Source: Pseudoalteromonas piscicida
GTDB lineage: Bacteria > Pseudomonadota > Gammaproteobacteria > Enterobacterales > Alteromonadaceae
NCBI RefSeq assembly: GCF_002744175.1
Contig: NZ_NKHF01000052.1
Span: 28,608 to 92,607, forward strand
DNA length: 64,000 nt
Reading direction: 5' to 3'
Shown piece after piece: positions 19,085 to 28,084 of the stretch. Below the pieces are notes generated by a model. That model made no database searches. It was given only the letters and a program-made list of their open reading frames with translations, and was not told the origin of the DNA. The position numbers and the translations under genes were made by a program. Numbering within the stretch: position 1 is the first letter of the stretch; the number at the start of each line of letters is the position of its first letter.

Positions 19085-20608
19085 GTGAGCGGATTTTTGT
19101 TCTCAGATGAAGTGCTAGAAAGCCCTACAAATAAAATGGCCGATACCTACTGGGATATTCTGGTTGTAGACGATGAAGAAGATATTCATCAAGTGACAAA
19201 ACTAGTCTTATCTGGTTTTAAATTTGAGAGTAGAGCGCTTCGGTTTCATCACGCCTATTCTGCTCAAGAAGCGAAGTCTATCTTAAAGGCGGAAAAAAAC
19301 ATCTCTGTTGGCCTTATCGATGTGGTCATGGAAAGTAATCACGCAGGCCTTGATTTGGTTCGTTATATCCGTGATGAGCTTGAAAATTATGATATTCGCC
19401 TAGTTCTACGAACAGGACAACCAGGTGAGGCACCTGAAGAGTCGGTCATCCGCGACTACGACATAAACGACTATAAAAACAAAACTGAACTGACCGCAGT
19501 AAAACTAAAAACACTACTTTATTCTGCTTTACGTGCCCATAGGGATATTCAAACCATAGAGAAGCATAAAATGGGCTTAGAGCGCATTATTGATGCATCC
19601 TCCAATTTTTTACAGTGCAGCAATATTCAAGATTTTGCATCAACCATATTATCTCATGTATCCGCAGTGATGGGATTGTCCGACTCAGAAATTTATTGCG
19701 CAGCGGCAGTCAATCACCAAGCGAATGAGCCCGCCAAGTTTAAGTTACTCGCCGCTTCAGGAGAAGGGATAGAGCCCAGTAATGGCATCCTGCCAGAAAA
19801 CGTACAAAAGCTCTTTATTGAAACACACAATAAAAAGTCCTCCATTAAAACGCGAAACGAGTATATCGGCTACTTTCCTTCGCGGGAAGGTAATGAAACC
19901 ATGATTTATGTAAGTAAGGATAGTGATCTTCAAAACATGGATTTTCAGCTACTTGAATTTTTTGCAAACAACATAGCGCTGGCTTATGACAACTTAAAGC
20001 TGCGTGAAACCGTCAAGGATTCACAAAAAGAACTCTCCTACATTCTTGGTGAAGCAGTAGAAAAACGCTCCAAAGAAACGGGTTCGCACGTTAAACGGGT
20101 CGCGCATTATAGTATGTTACTGGCTCAGCTTTATGGCCTTTCTCACTATCAGGCCGAAATCATAAAACTTGCCTCACCGCTGCATGATATTGGCAAAATA
20201 AGTATCCCTGATCACATTTTAAATAAGCCTGGAAAACTCACTGATGATGAATGGCTCATCATGCAAACCCATGCACAGCAAGGCTATGAAATATTGAAAA
20301 ATTCAACAAATGAAATTTTACAATGCGGTGCATTAATCGCCTATCAGCATCACGAAAAGTGGGATGGTTCAGGATATCCACAAGGTTTGAAAGGGGAACA
20401 AATAAATATTGTGGGGAGGATCACAGCACTTGCAGATGTCTTTGATGCGCTTGGGAGTGCGCGTTGCTATAAGCCCGCTTGGCCGCTCGAAAAAGTGATA
20501 AAATTACTTAATGAAGAAAACGGAAAGCAATTTGAACCTAAATTGATTGACCTTTTTCTAAACAACCTTGAACAATTTATTGAGATACGTGATAAGTACC
20601 CTGACTAA
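19085..20608 (+). CDS. Response regulator with DUF3369 and HD-GYP output
   Basis: A 507-residue regulator predicted to hydrolyse cyclic di-GMP when its receiver is phosphorylated. The start is GTG at 19085, with GAGGAG six bases upstream. The receiver domain (about 23-150) has VVDDEED and phosphoacceptor Asp-79. A DUF3369 sensor-like domain covers about 165-310. The HD-GYP domain (about 320-495) has HD at 367-368, HHE at 422-424 and GYP at 430-432, so the catalytic set looks complete. No cognate kinase is adjacent. Confidence 0.93.
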   Translation: MSGFLFSDEVLESPTNKMADTYWDILVVDDEEDIHQVTKLVLSGFKFESRALRFHHAYSAQEAKSILKAEKNISVGLIDVVMESNHAGLDLVRYIRDELENYDIRLVLRTGQPGEAPEESVIRDYDINDYKNKTELTAVKLKTLLYSALRAHRDIQTIEKHKMGLERIIDASSNFLQCSNIQDFASTILSHVSAVMGLSDSEIYCAAAVNHQANEPAKFKLLAASGEGIEPSNGILPENVQKLFIETHNKKSSIKTRNEYIGYFPSREGNETMIYVSKDSDLQNMDFQLLEFFANNIALAYDNLKLRETVKDSQKELSYILGEAVEKRSKETGSHVKRVAHYSMLLAQLYGLSHYQAEIIKLASPLHDIGKISIPDHILNKPGKLTDDEWLIMQTHAQQGYEILKNSTNEILQCGALIAYQHHEKWDGSGYPQGLKGEQINIVGRITALADVFDALGSARCYKPAWPLEKVIKLLNEENGKQFEPKLIDLFLNNLEQFIEIRDKYPD

Positions 20609-20716
20609 CTTTGTAATCAGAATGTAAAAACTTCACTTTCCTTTTCCCGTTTTGTGTATTATTATTGGGAAAAGTCGTAATAAATGTGTTTTAGTTGAAA
20701 TTAAAAGGAATTTCAC

Positions 20717-21619
20717 ATGAGATTTGAACAACTCGAGCAGTTCGTTGCATTAGGTAATTTGAGACATTTTAGACAAGCTGCGGAACAGACCCAAATAAGT
20801 ACTTCAGCCCTTACTCGAAGTATCCAAACCCTTGAAGATGAAATAGGTTGTGAACTCGTCAAGCGCTCTACCCGCTCGGTAAAATTGACCGAACAAGGTG
20901 AGCTTTTCTTAAAATATTGCAAAACAACCTTATCCGAACTGGATTTAACCAAGAAGACAATAAAGCAAAGTTTGTTTGGTCGTGATAACCAAAAGTTAAT
21001 TATTGGTTACACATCACAAGCAAGCAGCATAGTCCCTGTATCTTGTGGTCAATTCTTGGCTCAGTACCCTGATGTTAAAATAGAAATGCAATTGCAAGAC
21101 GAGCTGGAGCTTTCTCGTAAGCTTCAACACGGTGAAATTGATATTAGTGTATATTTGCAAAGCGCAAATAGTATTGTTAGCGATATACATCTCCCAGATC
21201 AACTGGTGCTTTTTGTCTCTAGAAGTCACCCTCTAGCGAACCAAGATAGTATTCGTAAGGCTGAATTAACACACTACCCAATGTATGGTTGCTTCTCGCA
21301 ATCGAAACAAGTGCAAAACATGCTAAATGAAGCGGTGGAGTCTTTGAATAAATCGACAGGTGTAAAAATCGGTAGTATCGAACAGGTGATCGCAGGGTTA
21401 AAGAATAGCAACAGTTTTGCTATTGCCAGTATCGAGCACTCGAAAACCATCGCACAAGACCCAGATTTAGTGCTTTTAAAGACGAATAAAGCGTTGGATA
21501 GAGAGCAGCTGATTGTGCAAACTAACCATCAAGTTGGTTCCAATGCACATATCAACCACCTACTTGAACTGATTGAAGGTGCCGCCTCGGCTTCTAGCAA
21601 ACAAACGATCACTTATTAG
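20717..21619 (+). CDS. LysR-family transcriptional regulator
   Basis: A 300-residue protein with an N-terminal winged helix-turn-helix (residues about 1-60: MRFEQLEQFVALGNLRHFRQAAEQ, then TSALTRSIQTLEDEIG) and a periplasmic-binding-protein-like effector domain (about 90-290). AAGG precedes the ATG. No divergent target operon lies next to it, so its regulon cannot be read from context. Which ligand it binds is unknown. Confidence 0.9.
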   Translation: MRFEQLEQFVALGNLRHFRQAAEQTQISTSALTRSIQTLEDEIGCELVKRSTRSVKLTEQGELFLKYCKTTLSELDLTKKTIKQSLFGRDNQKLIIGYTSQASSIVPVSCGQFLAQYPDVKIEMQLQDELELSRKLQHGEIDISVYLQSANSIVSDIHLPDQLVLFVSRSHPLANQDSIRKAELTHYPMYGCFSQSKQVQNMLNEAVESLNKSTGVKIGSIEQVIAGLKNSNSFAIASIEHSKTIAQDPDLVLLKTNKALDREQLIVQTNHQVGSNAHINHLLELIEGAASASSKQTITY

Positions 21620-21678
21620 TTAACCTGAAGTTTGGATAAGGAATAATCTAACTAGTTGTTTTTGAATTACATTAAATA

Positions 21679-21766
21679 ATACCAAACGTATTAAGTAATA
21701 CGAGCTATTTGAAGCGGAGAAATAGCTTTAGTAGCTAGGCAAAAATTTTACTATTTAGTTACACTA
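21679..21766. repeat. ATACCAA-type element, one-ended copy
   Basis: About 85 bases match the reverse complement of the right part of the 161-bp element at 63617: ATACCAAACGTATTAAGTAA, then GAGCTATTTGAAGCGGAG and TTTAGTAGCTAGGCAAAAATTTT. The other end is missing and the sequence runs into the lysR-ubiA terminator. Confidence 0.75.
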
Positions 21767-21770
21767 AAAA

Positions 21771-21800
21771 CTGGTAAATACTTGTGTTTACCAGTTTTTT
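21771..21800. terminator. Bidirectional terminator between the LysR gene and ubiA
   Basis: CTGGTAAA / TTTACCAG form an eight-pair stem with an eight-base loop, with AAAAA on the left and TTTTTT on the right. It sits between converging genes. Confidence 0.85.
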
Positions 21801-21811
21801 CTTACTACCTA

Positions 21812-22672
21812 TTACAGTGATATAAAGCCTGCTACTACACCTGAAAAAATAGCTAACCCCACATAATTATTATTTAAAAATGCCCAAAAACACACCTCAC
21901 GATCGCGATGCTGAATGGCGTACTGTTGTCTCGCAAGTAAGGCGCAAGCAATCCCCAATCCAAGCCAGAATAAAAAGTTTAACTCAAACTGCGCACCAAC
22001 CGCAGCCATTATCACAATAAAACTGAGGTTAAGCAGTGCGACGATATGCCTATCCCATTTACCAAATAGAATCGCAGTGGATTTAACCCCTATTTTTAAA
22101 TCATCGTCTCTGTCTACCATGGCATACATAGTGTCATAGGCAACGGTCCAAATAAGATTTGCAGCAAACAATACCCAAGCAAGCAATGGTACAGACTCAT
22201 TGACCGCCATAAACGCCATGGGAATAGCCCAGCTAAAAGCAGCGCCGAGTACAATTTGTGGTAAGTTGGTATAGCGTTTCATAAAGGGATAAACAGAGGC
22301 TAGTGCTAGCGCACCTAAAGATAGAACAATGGTCTGCCAATTTAACAAAAGCACTAAAATAAACGCCATCCCAACTAAAATGGCAAACAAACCTAATGCT
22401 TCTTTACTGGTTACCGCTCCTCTGGCCAAAGGCCTCATCGCCGTGCGCTTTACCGCACCGTCTACCTTACGATCAGCAAAGTCATTGATCACACACCCTG
22501 CGCTTCGCATGATAAATACACCCAGTGCAAATATTATGATTAATGAAATACTAGGAAAGCCCTCTGACGCGAACCACAAGGACCAGAGTGTCGGCCATAA
22601 TAGCAATAATGTACCAATGGGCTTGTCCAAGCGCATAAGCTGGCTATAGGCTTGCCACTTTTGTTTATTCAT
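21812..22672 (-). CDS. ubiA: 4-hydroxybenzoate octaprenyltransferase
   Basis: An integral-membrane prenyltransferase that attaches the polyprenyl chain to 4-hydroxybenzoate in ubiquinone synthesis. I choose the ATG at 22672 (MNKQKWQAYSQLMRLDKPIG), giving 286 residues; two ATGs overlap the end of ubiC. The two aspartate-rich motifs that bind Mg-diphosphate are present: NDFADRKVD near 70 and DRDDDLKIG near 190. Several hydrophobic helices follow the UbiA fold. It is coupled to ubiC, which supplies its substrate; ispB, which supplies the other, is at 52.4 kb. Confidence 0.95.
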   Translation of the reverse strand: MNKQKWQAYSQLMRLDKPIGTLLLLWPTLWSLWFASEGFPSISLIIIFALGVFIMRSAGCVINDFADRKVDGAVKRTAMRPLARGAVTSKEALGLFAILVGMAFILVLLLNWQTIVLSLGALALASVYPFMKRYTNLPQIVLGAAFSWAIPMAFMAVNESVPLLAWVLFAANLIWTVAYDTMYAMVDRDDDLKIGVKSTAILFGKWDRHIVALLNLSFIVIMAAVGAQFELNFLFWLGLGIACALLARQQYAIQHRDREVCFWAFLNNNYVGLAIFSGVVAGFISL

Positions 22673-23198
22673 CATAAAAACCATCCGCTACAAACACTTC
22701 ACAAACCAAGATCTTAGCGCTGCCATTTTTAAACCAGCTTTTTCGAGCAAATAATTCAGCTTGCGATTGACGGCTCGGTTCCATCAGCTCAAGGAGTAGA
22801 GGATGCTCCTGCGCTCTTAGCCGAATAAACTCCAGCTCCCCGCGCTGCCAATTTACATCCGTAAATAACAGTTCACCCAACGGCGTTTCTCCTATTGAGT
22901 CCATCCCCGCTGAACATGCCTCATCATTGAGCCAGCTTTGCCCGTAAACCGCCACCTTACCATTGCAGTTTAAGGTCACTTCTCTGCACCATGCCAACTC
23001 GGGAAACTCATTTTGCAGCGCTACAGGTGCGACTCGGTGTTCATTTGCAATCACCGAAACTGAAAAACAATCGCAACTGCTTTTAAGCTTTGCGGTTAAC
23101 GATTGAGTTTCAAGTAAGTAAGGCGCAAGTGCTGGCTCGACATTTACCAACTGCGTGTTCTTCTGCCAAGAAAGTTCTAAGGGTAAGTGCACAGGCAA
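22665..23198 (-). CDS. ubiC: Chorismate lyase
   Basis: Releases pyruvate from chorismate to give 4-hydroxybenzoate, the first committed step of ubiquinone synthesis. The protein is 177 residues. Family-like stretches are REVTLNCNGKVAVYGQSWL, a conserved PLGELLF and LFARKSWFKNGSAKILVCEVF. The sequence is diverged from E. coli, but the ubiA overlap confirms the identity. It is the first gene of ubiC-ubiA. Confidence 0.92.
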   Translation of the reverse strand: MPVHLPLELSWQKNTQLVNVEPALAPYLLETQSLTAKLKSSCDCFSVSVIANEHRVAPVALQNEFPELAWCREVTLNCNGKVAVYGQSWLNDEACSAGMDSIGETPLGELLFTDVNWQRGELEFIRLRAQEHPLLLELMEPSRQSQAELFARKSWFKNGSAKILVCEVFVADGFYDE

Positions 23199-23349
23199 GG
23201 TTCTATATCCGTTTTAAAAATCCGCCGCCATAATAGCAGAGCTGGTGCTTTCTAAAAAGTTTATGTTTATCTAACAGCCACCTGTAAAATCAACACAATT
23301 ATGTATAAACTAAGTAAAAAGTAAATTGAATTAGGATACCTAATTAAAC

Positions 23350-23745
23350 ATGAGACTGTTGGCTATTGTACTTACTATATGCTTAGCATTAACCGCGGCT
23401 TCCCCTGCTAAAGCGGACTCAACTATTGGGTATTTTGGGTTTGAGCCTGATATCATCACCAATTATATCGGCCAATCTAGCAAAAAACTGGGCTATGTTC
23501 GTGTTACCGTCGATCTGATGCTGAACGACGTCTCCAATATTGCAGTTGTAGAACACCATACACCTTTACTAAGAGACGCCATTGTTCAGATCTTAAGTAA
23601 AGAAAATGAAGAAACCATCAAATCGTTAACTGGCCGAGAAGAAATCAGACAACGCTGTGCCGAGAAGCTTAAAACCTTACTGAAAGAAGAAACGGGGCAA
23701 GAAATTGTCCGGGATGTGTTATTTACTAAATACTTATATCACTAA
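23350..23745 (+). CDS. FliL-like protein, exported
   Basis: A 131-residue protein with an N-terminal signal peptide (MRLLAIVLTICLALTAASPAKA) and a FliL-type domain: YVRVTVDLML, HHTPLLRDAIVQILS, and REEIRQRCAEKLKTLL. Flagellar FliL has a membrane anchor and binds the stator; this paralogue instead looks periplasmic and lies away from flagellar genes, between ubiC and glpG. Its role is unknown. FliL-like genes near ubiC occur in related bacteria, as far as I recall. Confidence 0.8.
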   Translation: MRLLAIVLTICLALTAASPAKADSTIGYFGFEPDIITNYIGQSSKKLGYVRVTVDLMLNDVSNIAVVEHHTPLLRDAIVQILSKENEETIKSLTGREEIRQRCAEKLKTLLKEETGQEIVRDVLFTKYLYH

Positions 23746-23795
23746 CCTCGAGATAGAACTCGGGCAGCTTAGCCGAGTTCTGCTTATGAAAAGTA

Positions 23796-24626
23796 TCATT
23801 TATCACTATACTCAGTGTTTCTTCCTAGTGGCCAGCAAGCAGCCACCATCATACCTGATAACAGGCCAAATAAATGTGCCCAGTTAGCCATGTTGATGAA
23901 GAACATGTCTGTGAAGCCAAATAACATCCACAGCAGCATAAAGCCAACCACAGGCTTTGATACCAAAGCAGGCTGTGCTGGGGAGCGGTGACTTACAATC
24001 CAGCAAAAGCCGAGTAAACCGTATACTACGCCGCTCAACCCACCAAAATTAGCATCCACCAATAAGAACTGCATAAAGTTACTGGTTAACCCAGTGACAA
24101 CATATAGACAAATCAGCGCGCGTATTCCAAAGCGCTCCGCGATTTGTGCACCTAAGTGTAGCCACCAACTTAAATTGAAAATCAGATGTATCGCGCTAAA
24201 GTGAATTAAGGTTGGCGCAATCCAGGTCCATGGCTTATCTACTGCAAAGCGTAACGTAGAAAAAATACCATTGGCATCGCCAAATAGCATAGCAATAAAT
24301 ACAATAATGCTAACGCCAAATACGCCTTGTAGTAACCAATTTAAACTCAAAAAGCGTTGAGCAAGGTTAAGCTCCTGACCTTGATATGTAAATAAACCTT
24401 GAGTACTTCCTGTTTGCCAAGAAGCAGCTTGGTATTGTTCGGCCTCGGGATGCGCTACAAACTCATGCCACAATTGTACCGCACGCTGTTCATCTCCCCT
24501 TTCCAGCCAAACTTCCACTTGTCGCCCATCATGACTTTGTAACACACAATAAACACCTTGTGTCTTAAAGTAATCAACCGCGCCTTGAGCAAGCCGTGGA
24601 TTATGATAATGGGCGATAAGTTTCAC
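23796..24626 (-). CDS. glpG: Rhomboid intramembrane serine protease GlpG
   Basis: A 276-residue protease that cleaves membrane proteins within the bilayer. An N-terminal cytoplasmic domain (about 1-75) precedes six membrane helices. The catalytic dyad is Ser-198 in GGLSGVVYG and His-251 in NMANWAHLFG. HxxxN (His-147, Asn-151) is also present. The start is GTG at 24626 and overlaps the glpE stop in GTGA, so translation is coupled. glpE-glpG is the order known from enterics, here without glpR. Confidence 0.95.
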   Translation of the reverse strand: MKLIAHYHNPRLAQGAVDYFKTQGVYCVLQSHDGRQVEVWLERGDEQRAVQLWHEFVAHPEAEQYQAASWQTGSTQGLFTYQGQELNLAQRFLSLNWLLQGVFGVSIIVFIAMLFGDANGIFSTLRFAVDKPWTWIAPTLIHFSAIHLIFNLSWWLHLGAQIAERFGIRALICLYVVTGLTSNFMQFLLVDANFGGLSGVVYGLLGFCWIVSHRSPAQPALVSKPVVGFMLLWMLFGFTDMFFINMANWAHLFGLLSGMMVAACWPLGRNTEYSDK

Positions 24627-24940
24627 TTTTCAATCTCGCTTGGCAACTCAGTAGCCCACTGTGTAAAGCCTCCATCCATGCTATACACTTCCTCAAAACC
24701 TTGTTCAACCAGATAATTGGCCGCGCCTTGTGAAGAAATACCGTGATAGCAAACCACAATGATAGGCTGATCAAATTCTTTTTCCTGCATAAAGTGCGCA
24801 AGGCTTGCATTTGATAAATGCTCAGCGCCTGGAATATGCCCTTGTGCAAAAGTGTTTTCATCGCGGATGTCTGCAATGACAACGTTTTCGTTACTCAAAA
24901 GCGCGTGTGTGTCTGCTACAGAAATATGTTTAAAGGACAT
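24623..24940 (-). CDS. glpE: Thiosulfate sulfurtransferase GlpE (rhodanese)
   Basis: A single-domain rhodanese of 105 residues, the usual size, that moves sulfane sulfur from thiosulfate to a thiol acceptor. The active-site loop CYHGISS has Cys-64. IADIRDENTFAQGHIPGA is the typical N-terminal motif and YSMDGGFTQW the C-terminal one. It is the first gene of glpE-glpG. Confidence 0.95.
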   Translation of the reverse strand: MSFKHISVADTHALLSNENVVIADIRDENTFAQGHIPGAEHLSNASLAHFMQEKEFDQPIIVVCYHGISSQGAANYLVEQGFEEVYSMDGGFTQWATELPSEIEK

Positions 24941-24965
24941 GTGTTACCTATTTAATACAAAAAAT

Positions 24966-25000
24966 AAAAGACGGCTTAAGTCTTATCGACCTAGCCGTCC
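24966..25000 (-). terminator. Probable terminator of kbl-tdh
   Basis: GACGGCT / AGCCGTC form a seven-pair stem around a long loop; on the minus strand it is followed by TTTTATTTT. It lies 45 bases after the tdh stop. Confidence 0.6.
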
Positions 25001-25043
25001 TTTCATTATAACTACTCATTTATGTTCTAAGCAAAGATGAGTG

Positions 25044-26069
25044 TTAATCCCAATTTAGAATAACTTTTCCTGATTGGCCCGAAATCATCGTATCAAAGCC
25101 TGTCTGGAAGTCGTCAACGTGGAACTGATGCGTAATGATTGGGTCAAGATTTAAACCAGATTGGATCAAACTTGCCATTTTATACCAAGTTTCGAACATT
25201 TCACGGCCATAGATCCCCTTGATCACTAAGCCTTTAAAGATCACTTGATTCCAATCTACAGCCATATCCGAAGGTGGAATACCTAACATGGCAATTTTAC
25301 CACCATGATTCATGCTGTTTAGCATGCCTTTAAAGGCAGAAGGAACACCTGACATTTCAAGGCCAACATCAAAGCCCTCAGTCATACCAAGGTCTTCCAT
25401 TACCGTCTCTAGGCTCTCATTGGCTACATTTACCGCTCTTGTTGCGCCCATTTTAGTTGCAAGCTCGAGGCGATATTCGTTTACATCAGTGATCACCACA
25501 TGACGCGCGCCAACATGCTTGGCAACCGCAGCAGCCATGATCCCGATTGGACCTGCACCTGTAATTAATACGTCTTCACCGACTAAGTCAAACGATAATG
25601 CCGTGTGTACTGCATTACCAAATGGGTCAAAGATCGATGCCAATTCGTCAGAAATATTATCTGGGATCTTAAAAGCATTGTATGCTGGAATAACTAAATA
25701 CTCGGCAAAGGAGCCTTCACGGTTCACGCCGACACCAATGGTGTTGCGACACAAATGAACACGCCCTGCACGACAGTTTCGGCAATGGCCACAGGTAATA
25801 TGACCCTCACCTGATACTCGGTCGCCAATGCTGAAACCACGCACTTCTTGACCCATATCAACCACTTCACCTACATACTCATGGCCTACAACCATAGGCG
25901 TTGGGATGGTGTTTTGTGCCCACTCATCCCATTTATAAATATGTACATCGGTACCACAAATTGCGGTTTTACGAATTTTGATCAATAGATCGTTGTGCCC
26001 AACTTCCGGTTTTGGCACATCCGCCATCCAAATTCCTTCTTCAGCTTTCAACTTGGATAATGCTTTCAT
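25044..26069 (-). CDS. tdh: L-threonine 3-dehydrogenase
   Basis: A zinc-dependent medium-chain dehydrogenase that oxidises threonine to 2-amino-3-ketobutyrate with NAD+. The protein is 341 residues, the family length. The catalytic zinc site is in [16 protein letters not shown] and VVGHEYVG; structural zinc cysteines are in [15 protein letters not shown]; the Rossmann motif is GAGPIG near 170. It lies 45 bases after kbl on the same strand. The two enzymes together turn threonine into glycine and acetyl-CoA. Confidence 0.97.
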   Translation of the reverse strand: MKALSKLKAEEGIWMADVPKPEVGHNDLLIKIRKTAICGTDVHIYKWDEWAQNTIPTPMVVGHEYVGEVVDMGQEVRGFSIGDRVSGEGHITCGHCRNCRAGRVHLCRNTIGVGVNREGSFAEYLVIPAYNAFKIPDNISDELASIFDPFGNAVHTALSFDLVGEDVLITGAGPIGIMAAAVAKHVGARHVVITDVNEYRLELATKMGATRAVNVANESLETVMEDLGMTEGFDVGLEMSGVPSAFKGMLNSMNHGGKIAMLGIPPSDMAVDWNQVIFKGLVIKGIYGREMFETWYKMASLIQSGLNLDPIITHQFHVDDFQTGFDTMISGQSGKVILNWD

Positions 26070-26114
26070 AGTATTCGCTCACTAGCTACACCGGTGCAAA
26101 GACCGGTGACAAAA

Positions 26115-27311
26115 TTAAATAACGCCTAGATCTTTACCGATACGTGTAAAGGCTTCGATTGCTTTGTCTAGCTGCTCTGTGGTGTGTGCAGCTGAAATTT
26201 GTGTACGGATCCTCGCCTGACCTTTAGGCACCACAGGGTAAGAGAAGCCGATCACATAAATCCCTTCAGCCAGTAGTCTGTCAGCCATTTCTGACGCCAC
26301 TTTCGCATCGCCTAACATAACAGGAATAATTGCGTGATCTTTACCAGCGCAAGTAAAGCCAACAGCTTCCATCTTAGTGCGGAAGTAAGCCGCATTGTCC
26401 CAAAGTTTAGCTCGTAGTGCGTCGCCTTCTTTCATCATATCTAATACTTTGATTGAAGCGGTCACAATTGACGGCGCCAATGAGTTTGAGAATAGATAAG
26501 GACGAGAGCGCTGACGTAACCATTCTACGATTTCTTTCTTACCAGAAGTATAGCCGCCTGACGCACCACCTAGCGCTTTACCAAGCGTACCTGTAATGAT
26601 ATCAACTCGGTCTAATACACCACAGTATTCTGGTGTGCCACGACCGTTTTCACCAACAAATCCTACCGCGTGAGAATCATCAACCATTACTAGCGCGTCG
26701 TATTTATCAGCTAAATCACACACGGCTTTTAGGTTACAAATAACACCATCCATTGAGAACACGCCATCTGTAGCGATTAATTTAGTTTTTGCACCAGCCT
26801 CATTAGCAGCAATCAGTTGCTTTTCAAGATCCGCCATGTCGTTATTAGCGTAACGGAAGCGTTTCGCTTTACATAAGCGTACACCATCAATGATTGAAGC
26901 ATGGTTTAGTGAATCTGAAATAATGGCATCTTCAGGACCTAAAATGGTTTCAAATAAACCAGCATTGGCATCAAAACAAGATGAGTAAAGGATCGTATCT
27001 TCTGTTTGCAAAAACTCGCTAACTTTCGCTTCCAGCGTCTTGTGAATATCTTGCGTACCACAGATAAAACGCACAGAAGCCACACCGAAACCGTGATCGT
27101 CTAACCCCTGCTGAGCGGCTTTTATAAGCTCTGGGTGATTTGCCAACCCTAGGTAGTTATTAGCACAAAAGTTAATAACACTTTCGCCGGTAGACACTGC
27201 AATTTCAGCTTGTTGCTGTGAAGTGATAATACGCTCTTTTTTATATAATCCTTCAGCTTTTACTTCTTCAATTTGTTGCTGAAGTTGGCTGTAGAAGGCC
27301 GATGCTCTCAT
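26115..27311 (-). CDS. kbl: 2-amino-3-ketobutyrate CoA ligase (glycine C-acetyltransferase)
   Basis: A PLP-dependent enzyme that cleaves 2-amino-3-ketobutyrate with CoA to glycine and acetyl-CoA, acting on the Tdh product before it decarboxylates. I use the ATG at 27311 ([11 protein letters not shown]), with GGAG eight bases upstream, giving 398 residues; a TTG lies one codon earlier. The PLP lysine is in GTLGKALGG, the pyridine-binding Asp in VDDSHAVG, and SCFDANAG binds phosphate. It is the first gene of kbl-tdh. Confidence 0.96.
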   Translation of the reverse strand: MRASAFYSQLQQQIEEVKAEGLYKKERIITSQQQAEIAVSTGESVINFCANNYLGLANHPELIKAAQQGLDDHGFGVASVRFICGTQDIHKTLEAKVSEFLQTEDTILYSSCFDANAGLFETILGPEDAIISDSLNHASIIDGVRLCKAKRFRYANNDMADLEKQLIAANEAGAKTKLIATDGVFSMDGVICNLKAVCDLADKYDALVMVDDSHAVGFVGENGRGTPEYCGVLDRVDIITGTLGKALGGASGGYTSGKKEIVEWLRQRSRPYLFSNSLAPSIVTASIKVLDMMKEGDALRAKLWDNAAYFRTKMEAVGFTCAGKDHAIIPVMLGDAKVASEMADRLLAEGIYVIGFSYPVVPKGQARIRTQISAAHTTEQLDKAIEAFTRIGKDLGVI

Positions 27312-27390
27312 CAAGGAGTCTCCATTTTTGCACGGTGATAGTGTGCCGCCCCAACTTATGCTGAATGGCTTTCACTATCAGAAGTTTACG

Positions 27391-27418
27391 CTTGAACGCT
27401 TACGTCACAGCGCTCAAG
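27391..27418 (-). other. Hairpin downstream of gmhB
   Basis: CTTGAACGCT / AGCGCTCAAG form a ten-pair stem with one G-T pair and an eight-base loop. No U-tract follows on the minus strand, so it is a weak candidate end for the heptosyltransferase-gmhB transcript. It lies in the 216-base gap before kbl, which otherwise shows nothing. Confidence 0.4.
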
Positions 27419-27527
27419 TTTATTGGAAAGTAACCGCTGAGGTTAAGTGGCTACTCAAAAGATATCTATATTTTAAAAGGTTCACACAATAAATGCACGA
27501 TTTGCGACGGTTAGCAGTGAAGTTTCT

Positions 27528-28082
27528 TCATTCAGGTAAAGATAATATCTGTGGCACCGCCGCAAGCGATGTACACACATGATCAGCTAAGTGTCTTTGC
27601 GCTTCGCTAAAGCTTTGCCCAGACTCGACTAACACAGCGGTTGCAAGCCCTGCAGCACGAGCAGCTTGAATATCCGATATTTTATCACCTACCATAATGC
27701 TTTGAGCAGGATCTAAGTTATGTTCTGCAATTGCTTGTAGCAGCATACCGGGTTCTGGTTTTCTACAATCACAGTCAATGTTATACGGTGCCTCCGCTTT
27801 CTCGGGGTGATGTGGACAGAAGTACACACCTGTAATTTCAATACCTTGTGCCATAAATTGTGCGCACATCCAATCGCTTAACTGATGGAACTGAGCTTCA
27901 TTATAATAACCTCTGCCTATACCCGACTGGTTTGTCACCACCACAATTTTGTAGCCTGCTTGAACAAACCGTTTGCAAGCATCAAATACCCCATCGATAA
28001 ATTCAAAATCAGCGACTTTGTGAACGTACGCATGATCTTTATTGACGACACCGTCTCTGTCTAAAAAGATAGCCTTATGCAT
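27528..28082 (-). CDS. gmhB: D-glycero-beta-D-manno-heptose-1,7-bisphosphate 7-phosphatase
   Basis: A HAD-superfamily phosphatase of 184 residues in the ADP-heptose pathway for LPS inner core. The nucleophile motif FLDRDGVVNKD opens the protein. TNQSGIGRGYY is motif II. The zinc-binding Cys/His set is in CPHHPEKAEAPYNIDCDCRKPEPGM, and MVGDKISDIQAA holds the last acidic motif. It follows the heptosyltransferase gene with two bases between. The other steps, gmhA and hldE, are 1-4 kb away. Confidence 0.95.
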   Translation of the reverse strand: MHKAIFLDRDGVVNKDHAYVHKVADFEFIDGVFDACKRFVQAGYKIVVVTNQSGIGRGYYNEAQFHQLSDWMCAQFMAQGIEITGVYFCPHHPEKAEAPYNIDCDCRKPEPGMLLQAIAEHNLDPAQSIMVGDKISDIQAARAAGLATAVLVESGQSFSEAQRHLADHVCTSLAAVPQILSLPE

Positions 28083-28084
28083 GA

